From Methanobacterium sp. (GTDB taxonomy: Archaea; Methanobacteriota; Methanobacteria; Methanobacteriales; Methanobacteriaceae): a stretch of DNA of 64,000 nucleotides. The notes below the pieces were generated by a model, which made no database searches, was not told the DNA's origin, and worked only from the letters and a program-made list of their open reading frames with translations. The position numbers and the translations under genes are program-made. Shown here in pieces: positions 54,221 through 62,928 of this stretch (position 1 is the stretch's first letter; the number at the start of each line of letters is the position of its first letter). The stretch covers positions 620,001 to 684,000 of the forward strand of contig JACRPY010000002.1 in the NCBI GenBank assembly GCA_016222945.1. The letters run 5' to 3'.

Positions 54221-54805
54221 TTATTCAATAATAGCATGTCTCTTTTTTAGATCAGTTTCTTTTTTTCCAAGACGCACCATAAATTCTGTTATGAGTCCAT
54301 CTAGGAAAATAGATAATGTTGATTCAAATAAAGTTCCCATAGGAGTTAGATCATCATAATCTCCCTTTAAAACATTGGATGTATAATATTTCCAGGGAAT
54401 TTTTGTTTTAGTTTTTATATTTATGGTTAAATCTGAATTCTTTCTTAAATTGGATTCAGGATTTCCAGTTATTCCAATAACAGTTGCATTTACTTCTTTG
54501 GCGGTTTCAGCCGCTATGGTGACGGATCTATTTTCTCCGGAGCCAGATATTGCTATTAGGCAATCTCTATTCCCTATTGCTGGCGTTATAACATCACCTA
54601 CTACATAGACTGTAAATCCAAGATGCATCAGTCTCATTGCAAACATTTTTCCAACAAGTTCAGACCTCCCAGTACCTACAATAAAGACAGAATAAGAATC
54701 TATAATTGTATTAATCATTTTAGATACTTCTTCTTCATCTATTTTGTTAATAACTGCAAGAGCATGTTTTGTTACTTCTTCGGCTGTTTTCTTTACATAT
54801 TCCAT
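54221..54805 (-). CDS. hxlB: 6-phospho-3-hexuloisomerase
   Basis: The 194-residue SIS-domain isomerase interconverts fructose 6-phosphate and hexulose 6-phosphate. In archaea it works with hexulose-phosphate synthase to make ribulose 5-phosphate. SIS motifs: VGTGRSELVGKMFAMRLMH (about 43-61), ISGSGENRSVTIAAETAKEV (about 85-104) and LFESTLSIFLDGLI. It lies 32 bp after the HD-TPR gene on the same strand. GGTGAAAAT precedes the ATG. Confidence 0.94.
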   Translation of the reverse strand: MEYVKKTAEEVTKHALAVINKIDEEEVSKMINTIIDSYSVFIVGTGRSELVGKMFAMRLMHLGFTVYVVGDVITPAIGNRDCLIAISGSGENRSVTIAAETAKEVNATVIGITGNPESNLRKNSDLTINIKTKTKIPWKYYTSNVLKGDYDDLTPMGTLFESTLSIFLDGLITEFMVRLGKKETDLKKRHAIIE

Positions 54806-54837
54806 ATTTTCACCAGTAATGGATTATATTTATTTTT

Positions 54838-56727
54838 CTAAAATTCAATCATTTTTTTGTTTTGCAATGATAATAATATCTCTTTATATTCAAAAGCATC
54901 TAAAACATCTCCTTTAAGGGAGTAGATAGAATCTATATTACTTATGATCTCTTCTTTTTCTTTTTTATATTTTGTATCACCTAACTCCTCTAAAAGTTCA
55001 AATGCTTTTTGACTTGTAGTCACAGCCTTTTCAGGTTTATTCATTTTCTTATAAATTACTCCTAAATTAGCTAAATCAATAGCTTCCCCATACCTGTCCC
55101 CAATTTTTTTATCTATTCCAAGTGCTCTTTCATGATAATTTAAAGCTTCTTCATAATTATTCATTTTCTTGTAAATTATTCCCATGTTGCCCAAATCATC
55201 TGCTTCTCCTTTTTTATATCCTATTTCTTGGTTAATTTCGATGGATTTTTCAAATGATTCGAGAGCTTTATTTAACTCCCCTTTATCAAGATATATTAAG
55301 CCTAAATTGCTTAGATTAATAGCTTCTTTATCAAGATATATTAAGCCTAAATTGCTTAGATTAATAGCTTCTCCTTTTTTATATCCTATTTCTTGGTTAA
55401 TTTCGATGGATTTTTCAAATGATTCGAGAGCTTTATTTAACTCCCCTTTATCAAAATAAACCATCCCTAAATTGTTTAAAACAGTTGACATGCCTTTTGG
55501 AACTTCTTTTTCATAAATTCTCTTAAAATTTTCGTTTTCGAAGATTTGTAATGCATCTTTATAATGATTTTTAGCAGACTCCTGGTTTCCAATCATGTAA
55601 TAACAATTTCCCGCAATGATTGAAAGAACTATTCTTTCCATGGGGGTAATTAATAGATTTAAACTTTTGCGTGTTTCTTCAATTGCTTTGTTATATTTGT
55701 TTAACTTCAAGTATTTTAGTATATTAATTATATTCTTTGAAAATTTGGGGTCATCAGAGTAAACAGCACCATCCACATACCAGTCAATGCTAGTTTTAAA
55801 ATCAGACTTTTCAATGCTTCTTGTGGTGTTTAAGTAATTTTCTTTTATATAATTATGAAGTTCTTCATCGATACATTCTTTTTTTTTGGAGTATTCTATG
55901 CGGATATTACTTTCGTCTAGCAATAGCTTCACGTCATGATCCCAAATAATAGAAATACTTTCAAATAATTGTTTTTTAATTGAAGCAATTGTTTGTTCTA
56001 CAAATACTTTCTCGAATAAATCTTTATATCTTTCTTTGCATTCTTCTGGGAATTTAAAAAATAGCTTAATTTTTCCATTTTCAATAAGAACACTTTGAGT
56101 ATAGTAATTAATAAACCAGTGAAATTTGCTTTCAACGGGAATATCCCAATGTTTAATCTTTTGAACATTTGACCTTCTGTAGTCCCGATCAAGTTCATCA
56201 GCAAGTTTAAAAAGAGCAGATAAAAATTTTAACCTGATACAGTCGTCATCTATGGGGGAATCTTTTATTTGGGTAATATCAGTATTGCCTGAATGAAATT
56301 TTACAACAGTTGCTATGGAATCAATATATTGTTCACAAATCTCTGATACTAAATAATTACCATCATAAATTAGTTTAACACTTGATTCATTATGTAATTT
56401 TCTAATTGATTCCATTTCTTCATAAGTATATATGGGTTTACTATTATTTCGAATAACTTCATCTGTTTGCATGCCTATATCATGTAAATACGCTGCTGAT
56501 AAAAGGATAAAACTTTCATGTTCATTTATATTTATTGAATTATTTTTATCTCCTAACATTTTGTTTAATTTCGTTATTATCCTTTTTGAATGCTTTATAT
56601 CATGATTAGTATAGTGACTATGTTGTGGAGTCTCCCACATTTCTTCTGATGATATTTTAATATTTTCTAAGCACTTTTGAAGATCTTTGGATAATTTACT
56701 TTCTAATAAATTATTTTCTGAATCCAT
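54838..56727 (-). CDS. HD-domain plus TPR-repeat protein
   Basis: The 629-residue cytoplasmic protein has an HD-type (HD-CE-like) hydrolase domain at about 30-300: HYTNHDIKHSKRI then SAAYLHDIGM with the His-Asp pair His82/Asp83. TPR repeats follow from about 340 to 620 (for example GELNKALESFEKSIEINQEI, seen twice, and YEEALNYHERALGIDKK). A tandem 15-residue duplication (EAINLSNLGLIYLDK twice) breaks the 34-residue TPR rhythm and matches a 45-bp tandem DNA repeat. HD-CE/TPR proteins may be sensory or nucleotide-signalling enzymes; function is unknown. GAGGGAAAGAC precedes the ATG. Confidence 0.8.
   Translation of the reverse strand: MDSENNLLESKLSKDLQKCLENIKISSEEMWETPQHSHYTNHDIKHSKRIITKLNKMLGDKNNSININEHESFILLSAAYLHDIGMQTDEVIRNNSKPIYTYEEMESIRKLHNESSVKLIYDGNYLVSEICEQYIDSIATVVKFHSGNTDITQIKDSPIDDDCIRLKFLSALFKLADELDRDYRRSNVQKIKHWDIPVESKFHWFINYYTQSVLIENGKIKLFFKFPEECKERYKDLFEKVFVEQTIASIKKQLFESISIIWDHDVKLLLDESNIRIEYSKKKECIDEELHNYIKENYLNTTRSIEKSDFKTSIDWYVDGAVYSDDPKFSKNIINILKYLKLNKYNKAIEETRKSLNLLITPMERIVLSIIAGNCYYMIGNQESAKNHYKDALQIFENENFKRIYEKEVPKGMSTVLNNLGMVYFDKGELNKALESFEKSIEINQEIGYKKGEAINLSNLGLIYLDKEAINLSNLGLIYLDKGELNKALESFEKSIEINQEIGYKKGEADDLGNMGIIYKKMNNYEEALNYHERALGIDKKIGDRYGEAIDLANLGVIYKKMNKPEKAVTTSQKAFELLEELGDTKYKKEKEEIISNIDSIYSLKGDVLDAFEYKEILLSLQNKKMIEF
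55202..55289. repeat. 88-bp direct repeat, copy A (inside HD-TPR gene)
   Basis: This 88-bp stretch is identical to 55367-55454, 165 bp away. It encodes most of a TPR unit plus part of the next. Exact identity shows recent internal duplication. Confidence 0.85.
55282..55371. repeat. Tandem duplication of 45 bp (two exact units)
   Basis: The units 55282-55326 and 55327-55371 are identical and abut each other. They add 15 residues in frame to the TPR region, half a normal TPR, consistent with polymerase slippage. Confidence 0.9.
55367..55454. repeat. 88-bp direct repeat, copy B (inside HD-TPR gene)
   Basis: It is identical to 55202-55289. Together with the 45-bp tandem unit it shows a locally unstable, repeatedly expanded TPR region. 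Confidence 0.85.
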
Positions 56728-56837
56728 GTCTTTCCCTCAAACTAATACTTATGCATAAAGATTCTAGAAAAATACGACTTTTATATTCCAAAGTTTATCA
56801 CTGTTTATATTTATATATTTTCAAGTACGCATTAAAT

Positions 56838-57818
56838 CTAAATTACAACAACTTCTTTACCTAATTTACCGGCAGCTTCCACAAATTCTGTTGTATCAAC
56901 ACCAGGAAACGCGTCAACAATACAAATATCAAATTTTTCATCTAAAACCTTTTCTAATTCCCTTATATCCAGACTGTAAATTTTAAAATTTTCGCCTTCT
57001 GCAATTATTTCTTTTTTGGAGTCCCAAGAATCCACTGGAAACCCGTTAGCCTCCAAATTAATTGCAGTCATAGTTACTGCAGGAAACCAGAGGTCATTAA
57101 AAACAACAAATCGCGCTCCTGCTTTAAGACAGGCAATACCTAATGTTCCAGGCCCACAGGTGCAGTCAAGAACAGAAGGAGCATCATATTTGTCTAAAAC
57201 TTTTCTTAAAATCTCGATTTTAGGTGATTTTACTTTTGGAAACTCAATATGGGTTTTCCCCTGATGTTTATGAATACATAATGCTCCGTAGGGTGTTTGG
57301 ACAATATCACACCGAATATCGCATCCAGAGAGAAGTTCGTATACATTTGGATTAAAATTAACATCTTTTATGCCTACAGTTTCCCTTAAATCACCCTTTA
57401 AAACCCCTTTTACTTGGGAAACTTCATTTACTATTCTTTTTGCGCAATTTTTGTTTAAATCATTGGATAATATTACCAAAGAATTTTCAGGTAAATATGG
57501 GGCAGAATTAAGGGGATAAGCAGGAGTTATTAGGGGAGTGCAGGCATTTCTTAAACTTGATTTTTCATCCTTAACTCCTTCATCAATCATTATCTTTAAA
57601 ACATGTGCAATTACGGCATCAAGGTGTCTTTTACCACATCTACAACTTTTAAAATCATTATCTATCTCGTTGAGATATACTTGCCGAGCTAAAGGAGAAA
57701 ATTTCTTTAACTGAACTGTATCACAACGGGCACACGAACTATATAACAAATCGATATTTTTTAAGATTTCAGGTGCAGGGTTTATGCAGGTTTTCCCACA
57801 CCTACATTTTATGTCCAT
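56838..57818 (-). CDS. SAM-dependent methyltransferase-like protein with N-terminal zinc fingers
   Basis: The 326-residue protein begins with two or more Cys pairs (CRCGKTC, CARCD, CRCGKRH), a zinc-binding N-terminus. A middle segment follows, then a Rossmann-type methyltransferase domain whose SAM loop is VLDCTCGPGTLGIACLKAG (about 217-235), with FVVFNDLWFPAV following. The end is a short IVDAFPGVDTTEF segment resembling motif IV. Similar proteins are found in methanogens; I do not know the substrate, possibly an RNA or protein. The gene shares an AT-rich bidirectional promoter region with the pilus ATPase gene. Confidence 0.72.
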   Translation of the reverse strand: MDIKCRCGKTCINPAPEILKNIDLLYSSCARCDTVQLKKFSPLARQVYLNEIDNDFKSCRCGKRHLDAVIAHVLKIMIDEGVKDEKSSLRNACTPLITPAYPLNSAPYLPENSLVILSNDLNKNCAKRIVNEVSQVKGVLKGDLRETVGIKDVNFNPNVYELLSGCDIRCDIVQTPYGALCIHKHQGKTHIEFPKVKSPKIEILRKVLDKYDAPSVLDCTCGPGTLGIACLKAGARFVVFNDLWFPAVTMTAINLEANGFPVDSWDSKKEIIAEGENFKIYSLDIRELEKVLDEKFDICIVDAFPGVDTTEFVEAAGKLGKEVVVI

Positions 57819-57876
57819 ATGCTTAAATATTTGATATTCAATATAAATATATAAGTTAAAAGTTATCGTGAGTCAA
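57819..57876. promoter_or_regulatory. Bidirectional TATA-rich promoter region
   Basis: ATATAAATATATAA (57841-57854) can serve as TATA box in both directions. Expected starts are only about 0-10 nt before each start codon, so both transcripts may be leaderless or nearly so. It controls the divergent methyltransferase-like gene and the pilus ATPase. Confidence 0.45.
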
Positions 57877-59688
57877 ATGAGAAATAAACGTAAAGAAATA
57901 CTCAGGGATCTTTTAGGCGAATTTGGTTCTGGTGATGAAGAAGATAAAGAAAAAGAGAAAAAAGTTGAAGAACCAACTAAAGAACCGTCTTATCCTCCAG
58001 AAGTAATCCCAGAAGATGTAGAAGAACCATTCGAACCTGAACACGAACCTGAAAAGTTTGAAAGTGAAGAAGAACCGGAAGAGGATTTATTCGGGGAATT
58101 AGATTTTAAAACAGATGAATCTGAAACAAAAAAAGAGAAACCACTACTTTTTAATGAAGATGAAGAAGAAGATGATTTATTCCAATTAGATAAAATAATG
58201 GATGAATCTGTACCAGAACCTCCCATAAAACCTAGAAGGGAAAAGACAAAAAGGACTCCTCGAAGATCGAAAAAGTTGGGAGAGAGAATAAAGGCGGAAA
58301 TAATAGAAGAAGGCATAATTCCACTTTACAATGTAAATGTTCCTAAATTTACAGAAAGAGAAAGACAGTTACTGAATGAAGTACGTGAAAAACTTGTGGA
58401 AGTAGCTGTAGCTCAAGGTGAAAACTTCCAAGTGGATGGAAGCTCATTTGTTAAGGAAGTAAAAGAATTCTTGAGAATGAAAGGTGTCAGAGATACAGAT
58501 AAACTCGCATCACAGATATCTCAGGAAATGTTGGGTTACGGTAAACTGGATCCAATGATCAAGGACGATGACCTTGAAGAAGTAATGGTAATTGGAACTA
58601 AAAAGCCAGTATTTGTTTATCACCGGAAAATAGGGATGATGCAAACAAATGTTAATTTTGATGAAGATACAGATATTAAAGCGATTATAGATGTTATAGC
58701 AAGACAAGTAAACCGTAGGATAGACCAACAATCACCTATTCTGGATGCAAGGTTAGAGGATGGTTCAAGGGTAAACGCTACAATACCTCCTGTCTCTGCA
58801 GACGGTTCATCATTGACTATACGTAAATTCCGTAAAGACCCATTAACTGTTGTTGATCTAATTGACTTTAAAACCATATCATCACACTTAGCAGGATTTT
58901 TATGGGTATGTGTCGATGGACTTGGAGTAAAACCATGTAATGGTATTATTGCGGGAGGTACTGGTTCTGGTAAAACCACAACTTTGAATACAGTTGCTGC
59001 ATTTACACCACCTCGTGAGAGAATAATTACAATTGAGGATACTTTAGAACTGCAGCTTCCTCACGATCATGTTTTGCGTATGGAAACCCGCCCTCCAAAC
59101 ATTGAAGGGAAAGGGGAGTTAGATATGGATACTTTAGTTAAAAACTCCTTGAGGCAGAGACCTGACAGAGTAATTGTGGGTGAGGTAAGAGGTGCAGAAG
59201 CAATAACGCTCTTTACGGCTTTAAATACTGGTCACTCTGGATTTGGTACCCTTCACTCTAACACTGCGAGAGAAACAATTACAAGACTTATAAATCCTCC
59301 GATGAATGTTCCAAATATTATGATACCGGCTCTTGATTTTATAATTATGCAAAACAGGATGTACAGGCCTGAAGGCGGTTCTATAAGAAGAGTGACAGAA
59401 GTTGCTGAAGTAGTGGGAATGGAAGAAGGTAATGTACAGCTAAACAGAGTATTTGAATGGAATAATGTTGTGGATAAAGTTGAATATGTTGGAATAGCCA
59501 GTCAGACACTCAGGGAAATTGCAGAACTTCGAGGAATTAGTATCACAGAAATTGAAGAAGAGATTGAAAAAAGAAGATTAGTATTAGAGTATATGGCAGA
59601 TAACAATCTTAGATCCATTGATGATGTAGGAGAATGGGTACATAATTATTATAAGGATCCAGATGAAGTATTAGAGAAAATATTATAA
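57877..59688 (+). CDS. Type II/IV secretion system ATPase (TadA/GspE-like)
   Basis: The protein has about 603 residues. The first 150 are acidic and low-complexity (Glu/Asp/Pro-rich). The secretion ATPase core follows, with Walker A GIIAGGTGSGKTTTLNT near residue 366, an Asp-box ERIITIEDTLELQLPH, and the His-box NTGHSGFGTLHSNTA. It powers assembly of archaeal type IV-like pili. The ATG at 57877 is chosen because the upstream GTGAG looks like its ribosome binding site; a GTG start at 57868 is possible. The TadC-type partner is 13 bp downstream. Confidence 0.93.
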   Translation: MRNKRKEILRDLLGEFGSGDEEDKEKEKKVEEPTKEPSYPPEVIPEDVEEPFEPEHEPEKFESEEEPEEDLFGELDFKTDESETKKEKPLLFNEDEEEDDLFQLDKIMDESVPEPPIKPRREKTKRTPRRSKKLGERIKAEIIEEGIIPLYNVNVPKFTERERQLLNEVREKLVEVAVAQGENFQVDGSSFVKEVKEFLRMKGVRDTDKLASQISQEMLGYGKLDPMIKDDDLEEVMVIGTKKPVFVYHRKIGMMQTNVNFDEDTDIKAIIDVIARQVNRRIDQQSPILDARLEDGSRVNATIPPVSADGSSLTIRKFRKDPLTVVDLIDFKTISSHLAGFLWVCVDGLGVKPCNGIIAGGTGSGKTTTLNTVAAFTPPRERIITIEDTLELQLPHDHVLRMETRPPNIEGKGELDMDTLVKNSLRQRPDRVIVGEVRGAEAITLFTALNTGHSGFGTLHSNTARETITRLINPPMNVPNIMIPALDFIIMQNRMYRPEGGSIRRVTEVAEVVGMEEGNVQLNRVFEWNNVVDKVEYVGIASQTLREIAELRGISITEIEEEIEKRRLVLEYMADNNLRSIDDVGEWVHNYYKDPDEVLEKIL

Positions 59689-59701
59689 TATAGGTGATCA
59701 G

Positions 59702-60769
59702 ATGGCTTTCGAGGGTCTTAAAAATATCTTCAATAAAATAGGCGGAATTACAGTTAATTCAGGTAAAAAAGTGGGAGAAGGTGTCCAGAAGCCTGTGGGT
59801 AAACTAAGCAAGATCAGACCACCATCTCGGCCTGGATTTTCAAAGTCTTCAGTTAAATCTTCAGTTAAACCTTCAAAAACATCTCCTCGTGTTATAGAAA
59901 GAATGAAAATGGATAAAGATGAGATTCAGATGTTTAAAGAGCTCATCGACAAAAAATATGAAAGGCAAGATAAAAAGTCTGATGTAGATAAAGAAAAAAG
60001 GGATGTTTATAAAAAAGCAGCTCTTGAAGAGCTTCTTAAAGAAGAAGAAAAAGAGGGAATGGATCCTAAATTAATAATGGGAATGGGTGCCGTTTCATTT
60101 GTAGTAATTCTTATTTTAATGACAGCCCTTGGATTTGGAATTGAAATTGGGCTTGTATTCGGATTATTGGTATTTTTAATGGCAGGGGTCATATTATTTT
60201 TACCTAGACTTCAAAAAGGAAAAAAATCATCTGAAGCTTCAAGAGAACTACCATTTGCCTTAAGACAGATGGCAACAGAGCTCCGTGCAGGTCTTGGTCT
60301 TCATGAAAGTATGAGATCTATAGCTTTATCAGGATATGGTGCTCTTTCAGAGGAATTTGCAAGAACACTTGAAGAGATCAAATATGGTGAAACAACAGAA
60401 AACGCATTAATAGATATGGGTGAGCGAATAAACTCTGAGGGAATGACAAGAGCTGTTTATCAGATAACAAGGACTTTAGCCAGTGGTGGAGACCTTTCAA
60501 GAACATTAAATGTTATAGCAGAAGATATTGCTTATGAGCTTAGAATGAAACTGAAGGATTACGCTCAAAAACTAAATTCATTCACCATGATATACATGTT
60601 TGTAGCTGTTTTGGGTCCCGTAATTCTCATGATCATGTTAATTGCAGCTTCAACTGTTATGGGACCTATGTTCCCACCAATAGTGCTTTTAATATTGTAT
60701 TTGTTCCTTTTCCCATTGATTGTTGGGTTTTTGGCATTTATGATTAAAAGACTTGAACCTCAAATATAA
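59702..60769 (+). CDS. Type II secretion system F / TadC-like pilus membrane protein
   Basis: The 355-residue protein has a charged N-terminal region (about 1-120, many Lys/Ser/Pro). Membrane segments lie at about 123-168, and a GspF domain follows (ELPFALRQMATELRAGLGLH at about 181-200, then NVIAEDIAYELRMKLKDYAQ). Two C-terminal helices at about 295-350 end the protein. It is the platform protein for the ATPase encoded just upstream; GGTGATCAG precedes the ATG. A second platform gene is at 39997-40929 with pilins, so one organism has at least two pilus-type loci in this window. Confidence 0.92.
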   Translation: MAFEGLKNIFNKIGGITVNSGKKVGEGVQKPVGKLSKIRPPSRPGFSKSSVKSSVKPSKTSPRVIERMKMDKDEIQMFKELIDKKYERQDKKSDVDKEKRDVYKKAALEELLKEEEKEGMDPKLIMGMGAVSFVVILILMTALGFGIEIGLVFGLLVFLMAGVILFLPRLQKGKKSSEASRELPFALRQMATELRAGLGLHESMRSIALSGYGALSEEFARTLEEIKYGETTENALIDMGERINSEGMTRAVYQITRTLASGGDLSRTLNVIAEDIAYELRMKLKDYAQKLNSFTMIYMFVAVLGPVILMIMLIAASTVMGPMFPPIVLLILYLFLFPLIVGFLAFMIKRLEPQI

Positions 60770-60854
60770 TATAAAATTGAGATAATATATGATAAAATGG
60801 AATTTTTTATCATTTTCTCTTTTTAATAAAAAAAGTTTTAATTCATTTATTTTT

Positions 60855-61646
60855 TTATATAACTGAAAAATAACGAGTAATTTCAAGTAGAGATATTAGA
60901 GATATGGTTATTGCTATAAATGTGTAGTCTTTGACATTTAATTTTTTGTTATCATTGTATAATCTTGAATTATCTGAGTAGCCGCGACTTAACATGCTGA
61001 AATAAACATTTTCGCCCTGTTCATAAGAGCGCAAGAACATCATCATTATAGTATATCCGATCTGTTTTAATCTCCACAAATAAGCTGTTTTTTTACTCCA
61101 AATATCAAAGCATCTTGATTTTTGAGCATCCCTTATTTTTAAAAGCTCGTCATAAAACATGAATAAATAACGTATCATAAGACTTAAAATCATTGAAAAT
61201 TCTCGAGGCATTCCTAATTTTCTTGCAGAGTTAATAATTTCTTGCATTGGAGTTACAGAAGATAGAAGAACAATAGCGGTTATACAAACAATTAATCTTG
61301 ATAGTAACAGTATTCCAAATATCGTGCCTTCGTAGGTCATGGTTATGCCCAAAGGCAAAGTATAAAGTACGGCTCCAGATTTTATAAATGGTTGAAATAT
61401 GGCTATAGCTCCTCCAAATGGTAGAATTAGTAATATTCTTTTAAGTGCATAGGAAAATGAAATTTTTGATAATAATATTAGTAATATTAGGTATATTTCC
61501 ATGACAAGGAGCACAAAAAGATTTTGAGTGTATACTGCATAGATTATTATTCCTATAGTGATAATAAGTTTGATTCTATTGTCTATGTTATGTAAGACAC
61601 TTTTTTTATTGGATTCTCGCTCCATGCGTTCTATTGAAACATTCAT
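60855..61646 (-). CDS. cbiQ: ECF transporter T component (CbiQ-like)
   Basis: The 263-residue membrane subunit has about five hydrophobic segments. The coupling helix motif RLIVCITAIVLLSSV leads to NSARKLGMPREFSMILSLMI (about 138-157), the typical Ala-Arg-Lys-x-Gly region near the ATPase-binding helices. It energises uptake by a CbiM/CbiN substrate module. It is the last of three minus-strand genes; the next expected gene, cbiO, is absent, since the pilus operon converges here. Confidence 0.9.
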   Translation of the reverse strand: MNVSIERMERESNKKSVLHNIDNRIKLIITIGIIIYAVYTQNLFVLLVMEIYLILLILLSKISFSYALKRILLILPFGGAIAIFQPFIKSGAVLYTLPLGITMTYEGTIFGILLLSRLIVCITAIVLLSSVTPMQEIINSARKLGMPREFSMILSLMIRYLFMFYDELLKIRDAQKSRCFDIWSKKTAYLWRLKQIGYTIMMMFLRSYEQGENVYFSMLSRGYSDNSRLYNDNKKLNVKDYTFIAITISLISLLEITRYFSVI

Positions 61647-61695
61647 TCGATTTTCCTCTTGAGATGAGATACGTTAATGGGGTTTATCATAAATT

Positions 61696-61995
61696 TTACT
61701 CTGTATTCTCTTTATTTTTCCTTTTTTTAATTATAAGGCCTATACCATAGCTTAAACCAAATACCAGTAACATTCCAATAATTGCAGCTACAGTAGTGGA
61801 CATTGGAGAATCACCAAGGAATGGTACTTTATAATCTGGCATTGGAGATTCTATAGCTGCTTTTTCTTCAATTCCAGGATTTTTAATTGTTTCTAGAGTT
61901 TTTTCTAGCCCGTCAGGAGTAGTAACAGCTAGATAAGGTGCTAAAACAGCCCCTACAAATGCAATAAATAAGCCTATAATTATGAGTTTATTCAT
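61696..61995 (-). CDS. cbiN: ECF transporter N component, PDGLE type
   Basis: The 99-residue protein has two membrane helices (about 2-22 and 69-90) and the TTPDGLEKTLE motif that defines the CbiN/NikN-like PDGLE domain. The small subunit helps CbiM-type S components take up Co2+ or Ni2+. Its ATG overlaps the end of the cbiM frame by 8 bp. Metal specificity cannot be told from the sequence. Confidence 0.9.
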   Translation of the reverse strand: MNKLIIIGLFIAFVGAVLAPYLAVTTPDGLEKTLETIKNPGIEEKAAIESPMPDYKVPFLGDSPMSTTVAAIIGMLLVFGLSYGIGLIIKKRKNKENTE

Positions 61996-62620
61996 GAGTG
62001 CCAGCTCCTTCTATTGAAAGGTCAGGGCGTACACTTCTAATTGCCACAACTGCAATCATGGTTATAAGTCCTTCTCCAATACCTATTATTGCATGTAAAC
62101 CACCCATAAGTAGTATTCCGGGAATTAACGGGAAAACTCCTGCAATAGCGAGTTCAAATGCAGTTATAATGGACGTGGTAACTACTGCTATCCACCCTGC
62201 CAAGAATATGGCGGCTAATTCATTAAAGCGTCTAAGGCATTTATATGAATAAAATCCAACAAAGCTGCTTATTATTGCCATGTTTAAAATATTTGCGCCT
62301 AAGGCAGTTATGCCTCCATCACCTAGTGCAATGGCCTGTACGATTAAAACTACTGTTAAAATCAGAAACCCTGCAAAGGGACTTCCAAGTAAAATAGCTA
62401 CTAAAACTGCTCCCACAACATGTCCGCTAGATCCAGCGAATATGGGGAAATTAAAAAGTTGTATAATAAATATGCCTGCAGCTAAGATTGCTATTAAAGG
62501 AACATTACGTTCATCAAGATTATTTCTAGCCCATTTTAAAGCATAAAAACCGACTATTAATGCAATTAAAATATATATAACACATTGCCATAGTGGAATT
62601 ATACCATCAGGTATATGCAT
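61988..62620 (-). CDS. cbiM: ECF transporter S component for cobalt or nickel (CbiM)
   Basis: The 210-residue membrane protein starts MHIPDGIIPLWQC, with the N-terminal Met-His-Ile metal-binding element of CbiM/NikM (His2 and Asp5 region). It has about six to seven membrane helices. Conserved FNFPIFAGSSGHVVGAVLVA (about 56-75) includes the third metal-binding His. GAGGAGGTTTAAAAAA precedes the ATG. Methanogens need nickel for methyl-CoM reductase, hydrogenase and CODH, and cobalt for corrinoids. It starts the operon cbiM-cbiN-cbiQ. Confidence 0.94.
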   Translation of the reverse strand: MHIPDGIIPLWQCVIYILIALIVGFYALKWARNNLDERNVPLIAILAAGIFIIQLFNFPIFAGSSGHVVGAVLVAILLGSPFAGFLILTVVLIVQAIALGDGGITALGANILNMAIISSFVGFYSYKCLRRFNELAAIFLAGWIAVVTTSIITAFELAIAGVFPLIPGILLMGGLHAIIGIGEGLITMIAVVAIRSVRPDLSIEGAGTHE

Positions 62621-62928
62621 TTTTTTAAACCTCCTCTTTTACAAAAAGAAGTTCTATCTTTTTATAATATAAACGTTTTCGTTAGTATTACAAAAGATTT
62701 GTTTTTAGTAAAAATTGTAATAAAAAAGTATTAATAAAGGCTGATATTCATTGGAAATTGTAATAATGCCTTGTAAAAAATAGAAACTATAACTAAAGAA
62801 CGGATTTTCTTAAACAAGTTATATTATTAACAATTAATGTTTTTTTTGAATATAAATAATAAAGTTTATATAACTTGATAATTACATTAGAAATATCATT
62901 ATAAATCATTAATAATTTGGTGATAACT
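62621..62928. promoter_or_regulatory. 308-bp intergenic region: promoters for cbiMNQ (minus) and cdhA (plus)
   Basis: On the minus strand, TTTATATTATAAA lies near 62660-62672, about 45 bp before cbiM. A dyad AACGTTTTCGTT (62672-62683) abuts it, at the BRE position, and may be a metal-sensor operator. On the plus strand, TTTATATA (62865-62872) lies about 57-64 bp before cdhA. No ORF is visible between. Confidence 0.45.
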
